Shown here: piece after piece, positions 8,810-18,186 of the stretch
How positions within the stretch are numbered: the first letter of the stretch is position 1
How the letters are laid out: each line of letters begins with the position of its first letter
NCBI GenBank assembly: GCA_002778785.1
Contig: PEZS01000006.1
Coordinates: 269,172 to 333,171, forward strand
Reading direction: 5' to 3'
DNA: 64,000 nt
Source of the DNA: Bdellovibrionales bacterium CG10_big_fil_rev_8_21_14_0_10_45_34
Lineage (GTDB): Bacteria; Bdellovibrionota; Bdellovibrionia; Bdellovibrionales; 1-14-0-10-45-34
Notes under the pieces: generated by a model
What the model was told of the DNA's origin: nothing
Databases searched by the model: none
The model's input: only the letters and a program-made list of their open reading frames with translations
Made by a program: the position numbers and the translations under genes

Positions 8810-9597
8810 ATTGTGCTTCCGTAAGAGTGTTCGGCCGATGGAAACTTTTGCTGCCTCACTTCGTCAATGTATGCATTGATGGCGGCTGTCACCCACTCGA
8901 GCGAGTCTGCGTAGTTCTTCACAAACTTCGGTTGATGGCCAGAGGAGAGACCTAGGAGATCTGTTATCACAAGCACTTGTCCATCGCAGCCGGGGCCCGC
9001 TCCAATTCCTATAGTTGGAATCTTTAGCTGTTGCGTGATGTCACTGGCGAGCTGGGTCGGTAGACATTCTAAAACAACCAAGCTGGCTCCAAGTTGTTCG
9101 AGTGCAAGAGATTCCTCTTTAAGGCGCCTAACTGATTCAATGGTCTTGCCCTGAACTTTGTATCCAATTTGGTTGAAGGACTGAGGGGTGAGTCCCAAGT
9201 GTCCGACAACAGGTATGCCCATCAGTACTAGATGCTTAATGGTTTCCTCAATACCGAGGCACCCTTCTAGCTTTATGGCATTGGCTCCAGCTTTGAGCAG
9301 TCTCACTGCAGCTCGCGTTGCATCTTCTTGGCTGATTTGAAAAGTACCAAAGGGCAAATCGCTCACAATAAATTTTTCTGGAGCTCCTCGCCGAACGCTT
9401 TCGGTATGAAGAGCCATCATTTCTAAAGTGGCAGGCAGAGTCGAGGGATGGCCATGAACAACTTGGGCCACACTATCGCCTACCAAAATAATATCAATAT
9501 CTGTCTTAGCTAGGATTTGGGCCGTTAGGTAATCGTAACATGTTAACATCGAGAGGGGCCTTACACCCTTAAGGGACAGAATTTCGCCTAGGCTCAC
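8806..9597 (-). CDS. panB: Ketopantoate hydroxymethyltransferase
   Basis: PanB makes ketopantoate from 2-oxoisovalerate and methylene-tetrahydrofolate. The metal- and substrate-binding motifs MLTCYDYLTAQ, ILVGDSVAQVVHGHPSTLPATLEMM, VVGHLGLTPQS and IPTIGIGAGPGCDGQVLV are typical. The start is GTG with an AAGGAGG ribosome site about 6 bases upstream, located inside the end of the preceding gene (29-base overlap). The operon order is DUF2520 gene, panB, panC, coaX. Confidence 0.96.
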   Translation of the reverse strand: MSLGEILSLKGVRPLSMLTCYDYLTAQILAKTDIDIILVGDSVAQVVHGHPSTLPATLEMMALHTESVRRGAPEKFIVSDLPFGTFQISQEDATRAAVRLLKAGANAIKLEGCLGIEETIKHLVLMGIPVVGHLGLTPQSFNQIGYKVQGKTIESVRRLKEESLALEQLGASLVVLECLPTQLASDITQQLKIPTIGIGAGPGCDGQVLVITDLLGLSSGHQPKFVKNYADSLEWVTAAINAYIDEVRQQKFPSAEHSYGSTI

Positions 9598-10321
9598 GGA
9601 CTACCTCCTTGAAAATTTTGATTGTTAGTTTGTAGAGTTCCTGCAACTGATTATCACGAAGACTTTGGATATTTCTTTGAAGAGTCTCTTCATCTGATCT
9701 AACTATCGGGCCAGTAATTGCCCCCTCTCCGCTCTCCATATAGTTTTTAAGACTCTGTAAAGCTAAACTTCTGAAGTCTTTTACCGGGATTGGTAGGCGC
9801 TGCTGCCAAAGCGAATCCATAGCCAATAACATAAGAGATATGCCCGAAGACCCCAACACACAAAGCGAATGGTATAAAGCGCGCTGTGCCTCTGGGATTT
9901 CAGAAAAAGCATTTTCGCGAAAAGCCGGCAAGTGATCGCAAAAGCTCGATAAACTGTTGGGACTCACAAAGCGGATATGATCATAAAACTGTTCGTCATA
10001 AAGTTTTTCAGAAGAAAAAGTCATTAACGGATGATACGAAGGTACTGGTTCAATATTAACCACCGCCGAGAAATGGCAAACGCTTGCCTGCGGCGCCCGT
10101 AGAGAAATTAGCTCAGCGGCTTCTTGAAGGTCTGCGTCGCGTGTTGCTAGAAGTACGTGGGTTGGAGAAATTGAGGTAGAGTTTCTCTGACTCTCTGAGA
10201 TTTCTCTCCACGATCTGAAAGACACTTTCCAGGCAGGTTGTTTTTTTAATTGTAGCCAATGAAATAAATGGCGGCCGAGTCGGCCGTCTCCCACAATCAA
10301 GTAAGAGGTATTTGGAGGCAT
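9569..10321 (-). CDS. Rossmann-fold DUF2520 protein, candidate ketopantoate reductase
   Basis: The N-terminus has a dinucleotide-binding pattern (YLIVGDGRLGRHLFHWL) followed by HVLLATRDADLQEAAELI and CHFSAVVNIEP. The C-terminal half has the helical character of the DUF2520/6-phosphogluconate-dehydrogenase-like domain. It heads the pan operon and overlaps panB by 29 bases. The operon has steps before (PanB) and after (PanC) ketopantoate reduction but no classical PanE, so I infer that this gene fills that step. A non-PanE ketopantoate reductase (PanG) has been reported in Francisella; I cannot show that this is the same family. Confidence 0.62.
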   Translation of the reverse strand: MPPNTSYLIVGDGRLGRHLFHWLQLKKQPAWKVSFRSWREISESQRNSTSISPTHVLLATRDADLQEAAELISLRAPQASVCHFSAVVNIEPVPSYHPLMTFSSEKLYDEQFYDHIRFVSPNSLSSFCDHLPAFRENAFSEIPEAQRALYHSLCVLGSSGISLMLLAMDSLWQQRLPIPVKDFRSLALQSLKNYMESGEGAITGPIVRSDEETLQRNIQSLRDNQLQELYKLTIKIFKEVVREPRRNSVP

Positions 10322-10433
10322 GGGTACCTGTCCTTTCAGATCAAGTCCTTGGATCTAGACGAGAATACCTGAAATCGTCCAGGGTGCAAACGTTCTATTG
10401 GCGAGTGTTGACGAGTGTGATAGCGGTTAAAGT

Positions 10434-10985
10434 ATGAAAAAATGGCTTTGGATATTTATCGGAATTGTTATTGGTGGTTCGGTGTATGCGATTTTTACCT
10501 TTGGTCTTCGGCCAAAGACAATACCGGTTATCAAGCCTTCGAACTTCGAAAACTTTGGGGCGATTGGTGCGACCGCGGCAAAGCTTCTTTGGCCCAGATT
10601 GTCTCAATATTCCAATGTAGTTTTTCTTTTCGAGAACCGAGACTTTGGATCTGAGCAAATCTATTTGGCATTTCAGGTGGAACTCAAGTCTAGAGAACTT
10701 GAGTCACAACCCTCGTTTTCGCAAATTCCCCTCGTCAACGAGCTTTCTTCGCTCTCCTCAGGGCAACTCAATGTGTATGTCGTCAATCTGCAAACTTATT
10801 TGATCGCAGCCGATGCTGCCGAAAGGTGCGATCAGCTACCGCTTCTGGCCTTAAAGCAAATTGATTGCTCCGTTATCGTCCAGCGCTCCAAAATAGAGAA
10901 CTCCACAAAAGTGAATCACGGAGAACTTGCCGCTACCATGGAACAAAAGAGTAAAGATGAATTCGTCATTTACTACTTGAAGTAA
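10434..10985 (+). CDS. Membrane-anchored hypothetical protein
   Basis: I do not recognise a family. The 183-residue protein has one N-terminal membrane segment or signal (MKKWLWIFIGIVIGGSVYAIF) and a soluble remainder with two cysteines (AERCDQL, KQIDCSV) that could form a disulfide outside the membrane. It stands alone, between the start of the divergent pan operon and the end of the convergent nucleotidase gene. Confidence 0.6.
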   Translation: MKKWLWIFIGIVIGGSVYAIFTFGLRPKTIPVIKPSNFENFGAIGATAAKLLWPRLSQYSNVVFLFENRDFGSEQIYLAFQVELKSRELESQPSFSQIPLVNELSSLSSGQLNVYVVNLQTYLIAADAAERCDQLPLLALKQIDCSVIVQRSKIENSTKVNHGELAATMEQKSKDEFVIYYLK

Positions 10986-11029
10986 CTTGAAAATTCTAGT
11001 GAGAATTTACAAACCAAAATGTCTCGAAG

Positions 11030-12460
11030 CTACTCACTCTCAACAAGCTCTTTAGGCTCTGTAACAATTGAGCGCGGCTCGTCTTCTACTTCATGGGCGA
11101 GAATTCTTCTGTATCCTCTAAAGTAGGTTCTAGATGAACACGCCAGTAGATCAGCCAGACAAGGCATGTAAATGCACGCGTATCTCTCTAGCTGAGAGGC
11201 AAAAAAGCTTTCTTCGTTGCCAATTCTCATCATTTCGCCCCACGTCGGGTTAAAGTGTTGCTGGTACTCAACAATCAGAGGAGAAATTTGGGCATCTATC
11301 TGTGATATTTCTTTGAGTACCTCTTGAATGTCTTCGCTGCCTGCATTGGCATCTCTTAAATCAACAAGTTTTTGTTCAAGAGGCTCCTTCTCTTTCATTT
11401 TTTCATTGATAATTTTGGTGAGTCCGGAAGCTTTTCTGCGAGCAACTAGCTCACCTTCTAATTCGTCAACGACAAGTCCGGTCCTCCAATTGCAATCCTT
11501 TTTTAAGCGAACTATGTCGCCGTAAATATGGTCGCCAATATAAAGAATATCTTCGGCGCTGACCTCAAGACTTTTTGTAAATAGGGAGGCCGAACCGCCA
11601 TGGTAAACACCTGGGGCGAGTTTATCATCAAAGATTGTCATCGTTCCATCATCAAGGTTTACCTTAAAGAAATTCAGTTTATCCCAAAAAAAGCGAGGTT
11701 TTTGAGCTCCCACTATGACGATTTCAAAAAGCTCAGTCCAGCTCTTGTGCTCACTAAGAAACGGTGTAATCGCAAAGTCGAGAAGTGCCTTCGTGTAGTC
11801 AAAATAGGAATTAGTAAGGACGAACAATTTTTTTCCACTTCGTTTATAAATCTCAAGACTTCTCACAACATCAGGTTCGCAAACGACGAACTGACTGAGA
11901 TTGCTTTTGACTTGATCTTTTAGCGAGTTATCTCGGTGGACCTCATCGAGGCACTGCTCAATATCAAATGAGATTGTCTCGTAACTTGGTAGTGAGTCTT
12001 TTTCTTTTAATTTGTCTTTGTAGTCGACGATCTGAGCGAACAGCAGAGCAAGTGATATAGAAAAGGCTGTATCTATGGCAAGAAAGTTGGGATCTGATAA
12101 ATCTATATACGTTGTGCCATAGATTCTTTTTTGTTCGGCAAATTCTACACGACTAAGGCCGTGCATACATTCTCTAATTCCGCCAAATCGATTTACCTTT
12201 ATCAGGTTTCCGCGGCCGCGATCGATGATAAGCCCCCGTATGACTTTATCGAAAGCAAAACTTAGCTGGCGAAGGGCAGAAGGATAGTTGCGCGTCTCGA
12301 TGAGTTTTTTAACGATCAAACTGTGAGAAAGCTTCTCAAATTCTTCACTGTTGTACCGGACGAGTGTGTGGTCCATGTCAAAACCAATATACTGAATACG
12401 TCGCAAGTTAAGTGTTCGATTCACATAAACTTTTGGTTTCAATTGGCTCATTGTGTGCAT
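11030..12460 (-). CDS. HAD-superfamily 5'-nucleotidase, cN-II type
   Basis: This 476-residue protein matches the HAD-IG/cytosolic purine 5'-nucleotidase family, which dephosphorylates IMP/GMP-type nucleotides. HAD motif I is YIGFDMDHTLVRYN, motif II is KLFVLTNSYFDYT and motif IV is ILYIGDHIYGDIVRLKK, followed by the family's WRTGLVVDELEGE. A coiled-coil region (about residues 345-395) follows, also usual for the family. MSQLKPK, three residues downstream, is an equally possible start. Confidence 0.88.
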   Translation of the reverse strand: MHTMSQLKPKVYVNRTLNLRRIQYIGFDMDHTLVRYNSEEFEKLSHSLIVKKLIETRNYPSALRQLSFAFDKVIRGLIIDRGRGNLIKVNRFGGIRECMHGLSRVEFAEQKRIYGTTYIDLSDPNFLAIDTAFSISLALLFAQIVDYKDKLKEKDSLPSYETISFDIEQCLDEVHRDNSLKDQVKSNLSQFVVCEPDVVRSLEIYKRSGKKLFVLTNSYFDYTKALLDFAITPFLSEHKSWTELFEIVIVGAQKPRFFWDKLNFFKVNLDDGTMTIFDDKLAPGVYHGGSASLFTKSLEVSAEDILYIGDHIYGDIVRLKKDCNWRTGLVVDELEGELVARRKASGLTKIINEKMKEKEPLEQKLVDLRDANAGSEDIQEVLKEISQIDAQISPLIVEYQQHFNPTWGEMMRIGNEESFFASQLERYACIYMPCLADLLACSSRTYFRGYRRILAHEVEDEPRSIVTEPKELVESE

Positions 12461-12513
12461 CTCCTTAGGCCGGATGTTGTTCCCAGAGATTGATTATGTC
12501 ATAATCTGAGCTT

Positions 12514-13656
12514 GTGATTGAGAGAAAACGTCCGAAGAAGTTAACAGATTCTGAAGCTATGGCAATGGCCATCGAGGAAGCCAAGAAAGGGTTGGGGCAT
12601 GTTGCGCCGAATCCACCTGTTGGCTGTGTCATACTCGATAGAGAAGGCAGGCTCCTCTCAAAAGGTTTTCATCAAAGGTTTGGCGGTTCCCATGCTGAGA
12701 TTGAGGCTTTAAAAGGTATTTCTGCCGATAGTGTTGAAGGGGCATCCGTTTTTGTGACACTCGAGCCCTGCTCCCATTTTGGTAAGACTCCTCCGTGTGC
12801 CGACAAACTAATCACTCTTGCTCTTCGCAGGGTTGTTTTTGGAGTTGTCGACCCTAACCCTGAAGTTTCGGGCCGCGGGGCTGAGAGAATTGCGAATGCG
12901 AACATTCCTATTAGCGAGTATGAAGACGAAAACGGAGCCAACCTAAAAGGCGATTTAGAGGACCTTATAGAAGTCTTTTCAATGAATCAGCGTTTGAAAG
13001 CTCCTTTTGTCAGCTTGAAAGTCGCGAGTTCACTAGATGGCCAGATGGCCTTGAAATCTGGAGAAAGCCAATGGATCACCAACGAGGCCTCTCGCCATCA
13101 CGCTCATTTTTTAAGGGCTACCCACGATGCGGTAATTATCGGCAGTCGAACAGTCGAGATAGACGATCCAAAGTTGAATATCAGAAGAAGCGACTTCGCA
13201 GATCGGACTAACAAGGTAGTTGTAATGGATCCAGCGGGCAGTTTATTTAAGAAAAGAAAGGATCTTGCCCTTTACAAGGTAAGAGATCCTAAAGAAATTT
13301 TTTTCGTTGTTTCAGACAAGATGCCCGCCACGAACTCTGATGAGGTGAACATCATCAGACTGGCAGAGGAAGAGCCTGGTCAGTTCGATCTTAAAGAATT
13401 GTTGAAAGTTCTGTTTTCTACGGGAGTTAAGTCCCTTTTGCTAGAAGGTGGAAGCCACCTCTACGGAAGTTTTTTGAAGCAGCGCCTCGTGCATAGGATC
13501 TTCTATTATCAAGCTCCGATTCTATTGGGATCGACCAATGGGTTGTCATGGAGCTCCGGCATACGAGTAGGCCGAATGAGTGAAAGAATCTCGCTGAAGC
13601 GGGTCAAGATAGATCTTTTCGGAGATGACATTCTTGTTTCAGGTAGAATCGACTGA
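12514..13656 (+). CDS. ribD: Bifunctional riboflavin deaminase/reductase
   Basis: RibD carries out two steps of riboflavin synthesis. The N-terminal deaminase has the zinc motifs HAEIEAL and LEPCSHFGKTPPCAD plus the substrate motif HVAPNPPVGCVI. The C-terminal reductase has SLKVASSLDGQMAL, SQWITNEASRHHAHFLRATHDAVIIGSRT and SLLLEGGSHLYGSFL. The start is a GTG; a later ATG (MAMAIEEAKKG) is in the right place for the family and cannot be excluded. No FMN riboswitch is evident upstream and other rib genes are not adjacent. Confidence 0.95.
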   Translation: MIERKRPKKLTDSEAMAMAIEEAKKGLGHVAPNPPVGCVILDREGRLLSKGFHQRFGGSHAEIEALKGISADSVEGASVFVTLEPCSHFGKTPPCADKLITLALRRVVFGVVDPNPEVSGRGAERIANANIPISEYEDENGANLKGDLEDLIEVFSMNQRLKAPFVSLKVASSLDGQMALKSGESQWITNEASRHHAHFLRATHDAVIIGSRTVEIDDPKLNIRRSDFADRTNKVVVMDPAGSLFKKRKDLALYKVRDPKEIFFVVSDKMPATNSDEVNIIRLAEEEPGQFDLKELLKVLFSTGVKSLLLEGGSHLYGSFLKQRLVHRIFYYQAPILLGSTNGLSWSSGIRVGRMSERISLKRVKIDLFGDDILVSGRID

Positions 13657-13681
13657 AAATCTATTTGTAGAATAGCAATAG

Positions 13682-14086
13682 TTACTGCTGTAGTCCTTCC
13701 CAAGTCTCAGCTAGTTTTTTTTGTAAGATCGCCTTTGAAAAGGGCTTTAAGAGATAACCTGTGACGCCACCAGCGATGGCCTCTGTAATCGTGCTCTTTT
13801 CTGCTTCAGACGTGACAATGATAAACGGAGTCGCGGACGCTGAAGGATGCCTGCGCACGTGCTTGAGGAAGTCCAAGCCGCTACCACCGGGCATATTAAC
13901 ATCACAGAGAACCAGGCCAACAGGAGAATTCGATTTAATAGATTCTTCGAGCTGACTGGTAGCCTCGGCTAGATTTTTGGCGGAGATAATCGATGTGTAT
14001 CCGATTTCGCCTAAAAACATCTTCATCTGAGCGACTATTGTCTGAGCATCATCTACGACGAGAATCTTCGTATCAATCGGAAACAT
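13682..14086 (-). CDS. CheY-like single-domain response regulator
   Basis: A stand-alone receiver domain of 134 residues. ILVVDDAQTI carries the acidic pair, VLCDVNMPGGSG the phospho-accepting Asp, IIVTSEAE the switch Thr/Ser, and GYLLKPFSKAIL the conserved Lys. I place the start at the ATG complementary to 14084-14086 because TTGGAGGAGCC precedes it; the longer frame adds 9 residues without a ribosome site. No kinase is adjacent. It faces the ribD end. Confidence 0.9.
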   Translation of the reverse strand: MFPIDTKILVVDDAQTIVAQMKMFLGEIGYTSIISAKNLAEATSQLEESIKSNSPVGLVLCDVNMPGGSGLDFLKHVRRHPSASATPFIIVTSEAEKSTITEAIAGGVTGYLLKPFSKAILQKKLAETWEGLQQ

Positions 14087-14186
14087 GGCTCCTCCAAAAT
14101 ACATGATAATCAATGCGGGCCCAGAATGTGAAGTGCAATCGACCTAAACTTGACTTTGATCTCTTGTACTTAAATGCTTAATAAGA

Positions 14187-14897
14187 GTGAAAAAACTTTT
14201 AATCCTTATTTCATTGACGGCAATGATTGGTTCTCCTCAAGCAACGGCCCAGGAGACGTCAGTAACCGATTTAGATCCAAACCATCTTGTGAGAGGCATC
14301 GAGTTTGGAGCTGGGTACTACGTTGTTCAAGGCCTCAACTTTAAATATGCAGCTGGCACAACCGACGTTGAAGAAAGCTATGATGGTGGATCGAGCGCTT
14401 CCTTTTTACTGCGATATTCGAAGATAGTTGAGGAGGGCTTCGGGTTTAACATTGGGGCCGTCTTTGAGCTACCCCGGACTTTTAAGGGGGTTACTGTTAA
14501 AACTGAAACTGGCGAGATGAATGTGACTGAGAGCTCTCAGTTTTCAAATTTTGTCATCGAAGCAAACGCCACCTTTTCGTTCGAGAGGGCCTACGTTTTT
14601 CTTGGACCCAATTATAGTATGCCCTTTTCGGTCGGAGGCTTCCGAGGAGCCGCCTTTGGCGGAGACTTCGGTGGTCAAGGCGGCATTGGTTGGCCTATCG
14701 GAACAGGACTTTCTAATCTCGACTTTGGTGGAGGAAGAATCACTATCGAACTAGCGGTTCAATACTACCGGTATTTCGTAAAGGATTATAGAGTTCAGGC
14801 AAATGTAGTTGGCGGTGGTAGTCAGTTTGTTGATATTACAACAGATGATGGCAGCATGACGGGCGGCAGTCTGAGACTTCTTTACAATTTTCCGTGA
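14187..14897 (+). CDS. Exported protein, probable outer-membrane beta-barrel
   Basis: The start is GTG. An N-terminal signal peptide (KKLLILISLTAMIGSPQATA-QE) is followed by a glycine- and aromatic-rich sequence of alternating pattern that ends in LRLLYNFP, a plausible barrel closing strand. No family is recognised. The gene is alone and convergent with the tRNA-modification gene that follows. Confidence 0.6.
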   Translation: MKKLLILISLTAMIGSPQATAQETSVTDLDPNHLVRGIEFGAGYYVVQGLNFKYAAGTTDVEESYDGGSSASFLLRYSKIVEEGFGFNIGAVFELPRTFKGVTVKTETGEMNVTESSQFSNFVIEANATFSFERAYVFLGPNYSMPFSVGGFRGAAFGGDFGGQGGIGWPIGTGLSNLDFGGGRITIELAVQYYRYFVKDYRVQANVVGGGSQFVDITTDDGSMTGGSLRLLYNFP

Positions 14898-14914
14898 TAT
14901 AGAACTATTGGGTC

Positions 14915-16417
14915 TTATTTGAATGAATGGTTTGTTCCGGTAGCCTCACGCTCTCTAATTTGTAGAATGCGAGCGGTTTTTTCATTCTGAATATCAAACA
15001 CCACATCGTGCTCCGAAATATACACGCCGTAACTCTTGTTGTGATGGCATTTTCTGCGATCAGATTCTGCCCGCGGATCGTTACGTAAGCACTCCATGAT
15101 CAAAGTCTGACTTTGATTGTCGAGTTGATCAAAGTTCGCTTTCGCTGATTCGGCAACTTCTACTTCAAAAGTCTCGCGAGAACTTTCCGCACCCTCTTGA
15201 GAAATCCAACCCGAATTTGCGTCGCGAACAGAGTCCCAGCGAGGGATGTACGGTTTGATGTCTAAAATCGGAGTCTGATCCAAAATATCGTGCGCCTGTA
15301 TGTGGATAAAGTTTCCCTCAATTCTGTCGAGTTTAACAACACTCATCCCAATGGCATTCGGGCGGTGTGGTGCTCGTGTAGCAAATAGACCTATTCGACG
15401 GGTCGAAAAGTGAGGTGGTGTGATTTTAGCCCTAAAGTTGGTCGAGTTGTTGTCATGAAAGTGATAGAGGACCCAAACGTGCGAAAACTTCTCGAGGCCG
15501 TCTAAGCTCTTTTCTGGCTGAAGGGCACGAGAAAGCTCAATCCTTCCGTGGCTTGAGGGCACTAGGCCAGGCTGTCTTGGAATAGAAAATTTCTGCTTAA
15601 AACAAGAGTGAAACAAACCAATGGGTCTGTATTGAATTTGGTCGACGGGCGAATTCTTTAGTTTGCGAATAGTTTGCTCGAACAGAATTTTTAACCACTC
15701 CGATTCCTTCTGAGTCGGCAAAGTTCTCAGAAAAAATGGTTCAATCTTTCGTAAAATATTCTTTTTTTGTAGAGACAAATCCACGCCCAATGTTTCTACC
15801 CAACTTCGGAGCGCTTCGGTCGGGAACCGAGTTATCGATCTAAAATCATCTTTAGGAATCAGGGCGGATGTATCAACTTGCGGTTCTGTGACCGCCATTT
15901 TATCGATTTCTGAACGCAAAATAAAGAGCGCCAACATAACTGCATGACTCAAGTTATAGCTGCTGGTAGTTCCAAAGACAGGAAGGCCGCAAACATATGT
16001 TGATCCATTCACTTCATTAAAAAGTAGGCCATCGTCTTCTGAGCCAAAGACAAAATGTAGTTTTAATTTGTTTTTAATATCGAGTTGCGATGCGCGCTGA
16101 AGGCAGGAACCTAGCGCCTCCGATAGGTTGCCGCGCTCTCTGGCAGCAGTGGCCTTACCACAAAAGGCCACTGAGACATGAGGTGACTCCGCTCTTAAAT
16201 AGTCTTCCATAGAACTATATTTTTTGTGTTGATTAAGGGCGTCTTGGCTTCGGGCGGCACCCAGCTGGGCTTCGAAAGTAATTTCACATTGAGGCTCTAC
16301 AAGCAGGAGACGTTGGGCTCCGAGATTGGCCATAACTCTTGAGGTATAACCGATGTTTCGAGGATATTTGGTTCTGACAAGAACGATCGAGATCTCAATT
16401 TGCTCATGCAGGCTCAT
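14915..16417 (-). CDS. TrmJ-like / TrmO-like tRNA methyltransferase fusion
   Basis: Two tRNA-modifying domains are fused in one 500-residue protein. Residues 1-250 are a SpoU-class SPOUT methyltransferase of the TrmJ type (2'-O methylation at position 32): VRTKYPRNIGYTSRVMANLG, HFVFGSEDDGL and TTSSYNLSHAVMLA are the trefoil-knot motifs. Residues about 270-430 are TrmO/TsaA (N6-methylation of t6A37): RQPGLVPSSHGRIEL, LEKFSHVWVLYHFHDN, IGLFATRAPHRPNAIGMSVV and DQTPILDIKPYIP. Both enzymes modify the anticodon loop. It overlaps the upstream hydroxylase gene by 4 bases, so the two are co-translated. Confidence 0.88.
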   Translation of the reverse strand: MSLHEQIEISIVLVRTKYPRNIGYTSRVMANLGAQRLLLVEPQCEITFEAQLGAARSQDALNQHKKYSSMEDYLRAESPHVSVAFCGKATAARERGNLSEALGSCLQRASQLDIKNKLKLHFVFGSEDDGLLFNEVNGSTYVCGLPVFGTTSSYNLSHAVMLALFILRSEIDKMAVTEPQVDTSALIPKDDFRSITRFPTEALRSWVETLGVDLSLQKKNILRKIEPFFLRTLPTQKESEWLKILFEQTIRKLKNSPVDQIQYRPIGLFHSCFKQKFSIPRQPGLVPSSHGRIELSRALQPEKSLDGLEKFSHVWVLYHFHDNNSTNFRAKITPPHFSTRRIGLFATRAPHRPNAIGMSVVKLDRIEGNFIHIQAHDILDQTPILDIKPYIPRWDSVRDANSGWISQEGAESSRETFEVEVAESAKANFDQLDNQSQTLIMECLRNDPRAESDRRKCHHNKSYGVYISEHDVVFDIQNEKTARILQIREREATGTNHSFK

Positions 16418-18150
16418 TGCGAGCCGACGATAGCAAGCCCCTCCGCAATTGGCACCTGAAGATCCAAATTTTGTGACTGAATTTTCTTTATTTCATCCCT
16501 TACAGTGCTTTCCAGCTGGGAGAGTCCGGGGTTTCGATGAGAAATCTCTATGATCTCGAGTCTGGCCAACCATTCTTTAGGAAACTGCCGACTCAGTCTT
16601 TCGTGTATACCCTCTATTTGGTGTAAAAAAGCAGGTCCAAGACTCGCGCCTTCTCTGGCTTTTCTTAGTTCGCCATAAATTTGATCGAGAGCTTGCGACT
16701 CTTCGCTTTGAGGAGGCGGTTCAACCTTTCTCACAGAAAAGCCTTGAGTTTCTCCGTAGGCCAGACGATCGGGGACTCCGGCATAGACCGATTTAGCCTC
16801 ATTCACAAAAACGAGATCAAACTCACCCCAACTCGGATCAAATAGTTTTTGTGACCCCTGCTCTATAGTGCAATCAAGGAGAGTTGCGTAGAGAGGGAGT
16901 CCATTCCTATATTCTACATGTTTAATTTTTCCATTGAGCCGAACTCCCGAGACATACTTGAGTTTGGCGATCGACCCTGCCTTGAAGTTCTTCGCATCAA
17001 GTTCTTCTTTGGTCATGGTCGCAGGGTATTTTTCGAATCCCTCTATGGCACCTGCGGGGCAGCTAAACCCGTCTTTGTGGCGGGTTATCCCCTGGCCTGC
17101 AATTTCAATGTCTTTGATGCAGAGCTGGGTGGGGCCAATCCATTTTAGAAAACTTAAGCGCCCCTGATACAGTTCGTACCTCTCAAGAACTCCGCCAATC
17201 TGAAGTCCGTTTTCAAACTCGACCGTATTTGCACATTTAGAAACAATAGCTTTGTCGAGAGAGGTCGGGCCGCCTAAAGAGTATGCCATTTGCTTAGCCA
17301 TTTCTTCTACGACAAGGGTGAGAGCTTCGAAGTGCGGTGTCACAAAAAGTTGCGGCTGTGGCTCGGTGATATCGTAACTGTAGTGGATGCAATCAAGTGA
17401 AAACGGTATCTTCTGCACCTTAGGGCTCAAGCAAGCTTTGCCCTCAGCCACAGACGAAAGTAGGCCGGCGCCAAAAACTTTTGGATTTTCAATTGAGCCA
17501 ATAAGGCCGTACTCTGCTGTCCACCAATTCATTCTTGCGAGCAGAGCCCCCTCCGACGGTGGCCCAGAGATCTTATTAGCATTTTCTAACCGCTCTTCGG
17601 CCCGCTGGATCTGTCCTTTGGTGGCTCTCGGGCTCTCTTTGATGTCAGAAAGCTCTCTTATCGCGTCGTAGATCTCCAAGTCCTCACTGTTCAAGATGGC
17701 TTTTTTTGCAACTTGGGCATACCGACGCAAATATTCTGAAAACTCTGGATCGATAAGAATGGGAGCGTGGCCCGCGGCCTCATGAACGATATCGGGTGCG
17801 GGTGTGTAAGAAAGGTGTTCGAGCGAGCGCATATCTTTGGCTATTGGTAAAAATCCCAGGGCTTGCATCTCCATAAATGCGGCGGGAGGTATAAAGCCGC
17901 TAACAGGTATCGCTTGCCACCCGAACTTCGAAAGACACTCGGATATGTGACTGACTTGAGGAATACTATCTTCGGTTATTCCAGCGGCTTTTAGACCGCG
18001 CAAATAGCAGGGATGGGCGTGCTCCGAAAAATAACTTTTTAGTTGTCTAAGTATGTATCTCCAAGTTGCTTGTTCAACAGAAGTGTACCGAGTTGTTGAT
18101 TGATCAACCACAAACTTTCTTAAGTGTGCCGGAAGTTGAGTTTGGGGCAT
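16414..18150 (-). CDS. Aromatic amino acid hydroxylase with long C-terminal extension
   Basis: The N-terminal 300 residues are a pterin-dependent, non-haem iron hydroxylase of the phenylalanine-4-monooxygenase family. DIVHEAAGHAPILIDPEFSEYLRRYA carries the two iron-binding histidines and WWTAEYGLIG the iron-binding Glu. Typical bacterial PhhA is under 300 residues; here another 250 or so residues follow with no recognised domain, and this long form is expected to be a distinct subgroup. The substrate (Phe, Tyr or Trp) cannot be told from sequence. The gene is upstream of, and overlaps by 4 bases, the TrmJ-TrmO fusion. Confidence 0.88.
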   Translation of the reverse strand: MPQTQLPAHLRKFVVDQSTTRYTSVEQATWRYILRQLKSYFSEHAHPCYLRGLKAAGITEDSIPQVSHISECLSKFGWQAIPVSGFIPPAAFMEMQALGFLPIAKDMRSLEHLSYTPAPDIVHEAAGHAPILIDPEFSEYLRRYAQVAKKAILNSEDLEIYDAIRELSDIKESPRATKGQIQRAEERLENANKISGPPSEGALLARMNWWTAEYGLIGSIENPKVFGAGLLSSVAEGKACLSPKVQKIPFSLDCIHYSYDITEPQPQLFVTPHFEALTLVVEEMAKQMAYSLGGPTSLDKAIVSKCANTVEFENGLQIGGVLERYELYQGRLSFLKWIGPTQLCIKDIEIAGQGITRHKDGFSCPAGAIEGFEKYPATMTKEELDAKNFKAGSIAKLKYVSGVRLNGKIKHVEYRNGLPLYATLLDCTIEQGSQKLFDPSWGEFDLVFVNEAKSVYAGVPDRLAYGETQGFSVRKVEPPPQSEESQALDQIYGELRKAREGASLGPAFLHQIEGIHERLSRQFPKEWLARLEIIEISHRNPGLSQLESTVRDEIKKIQSQNLDLQVPIAEGLAIVGSQ

Positions 18151-18186
18151 GCCTTCGCCTTTCGCACGAGTTAAATGGAATTGGCT

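Noticed and set aside
10395-10658. A minus-strand frame of 87 residues in the pan operon upstream region
   Set aside because: It overlaps the better-supported membrane protein at 10434-10985 and has a shadow-like composition.
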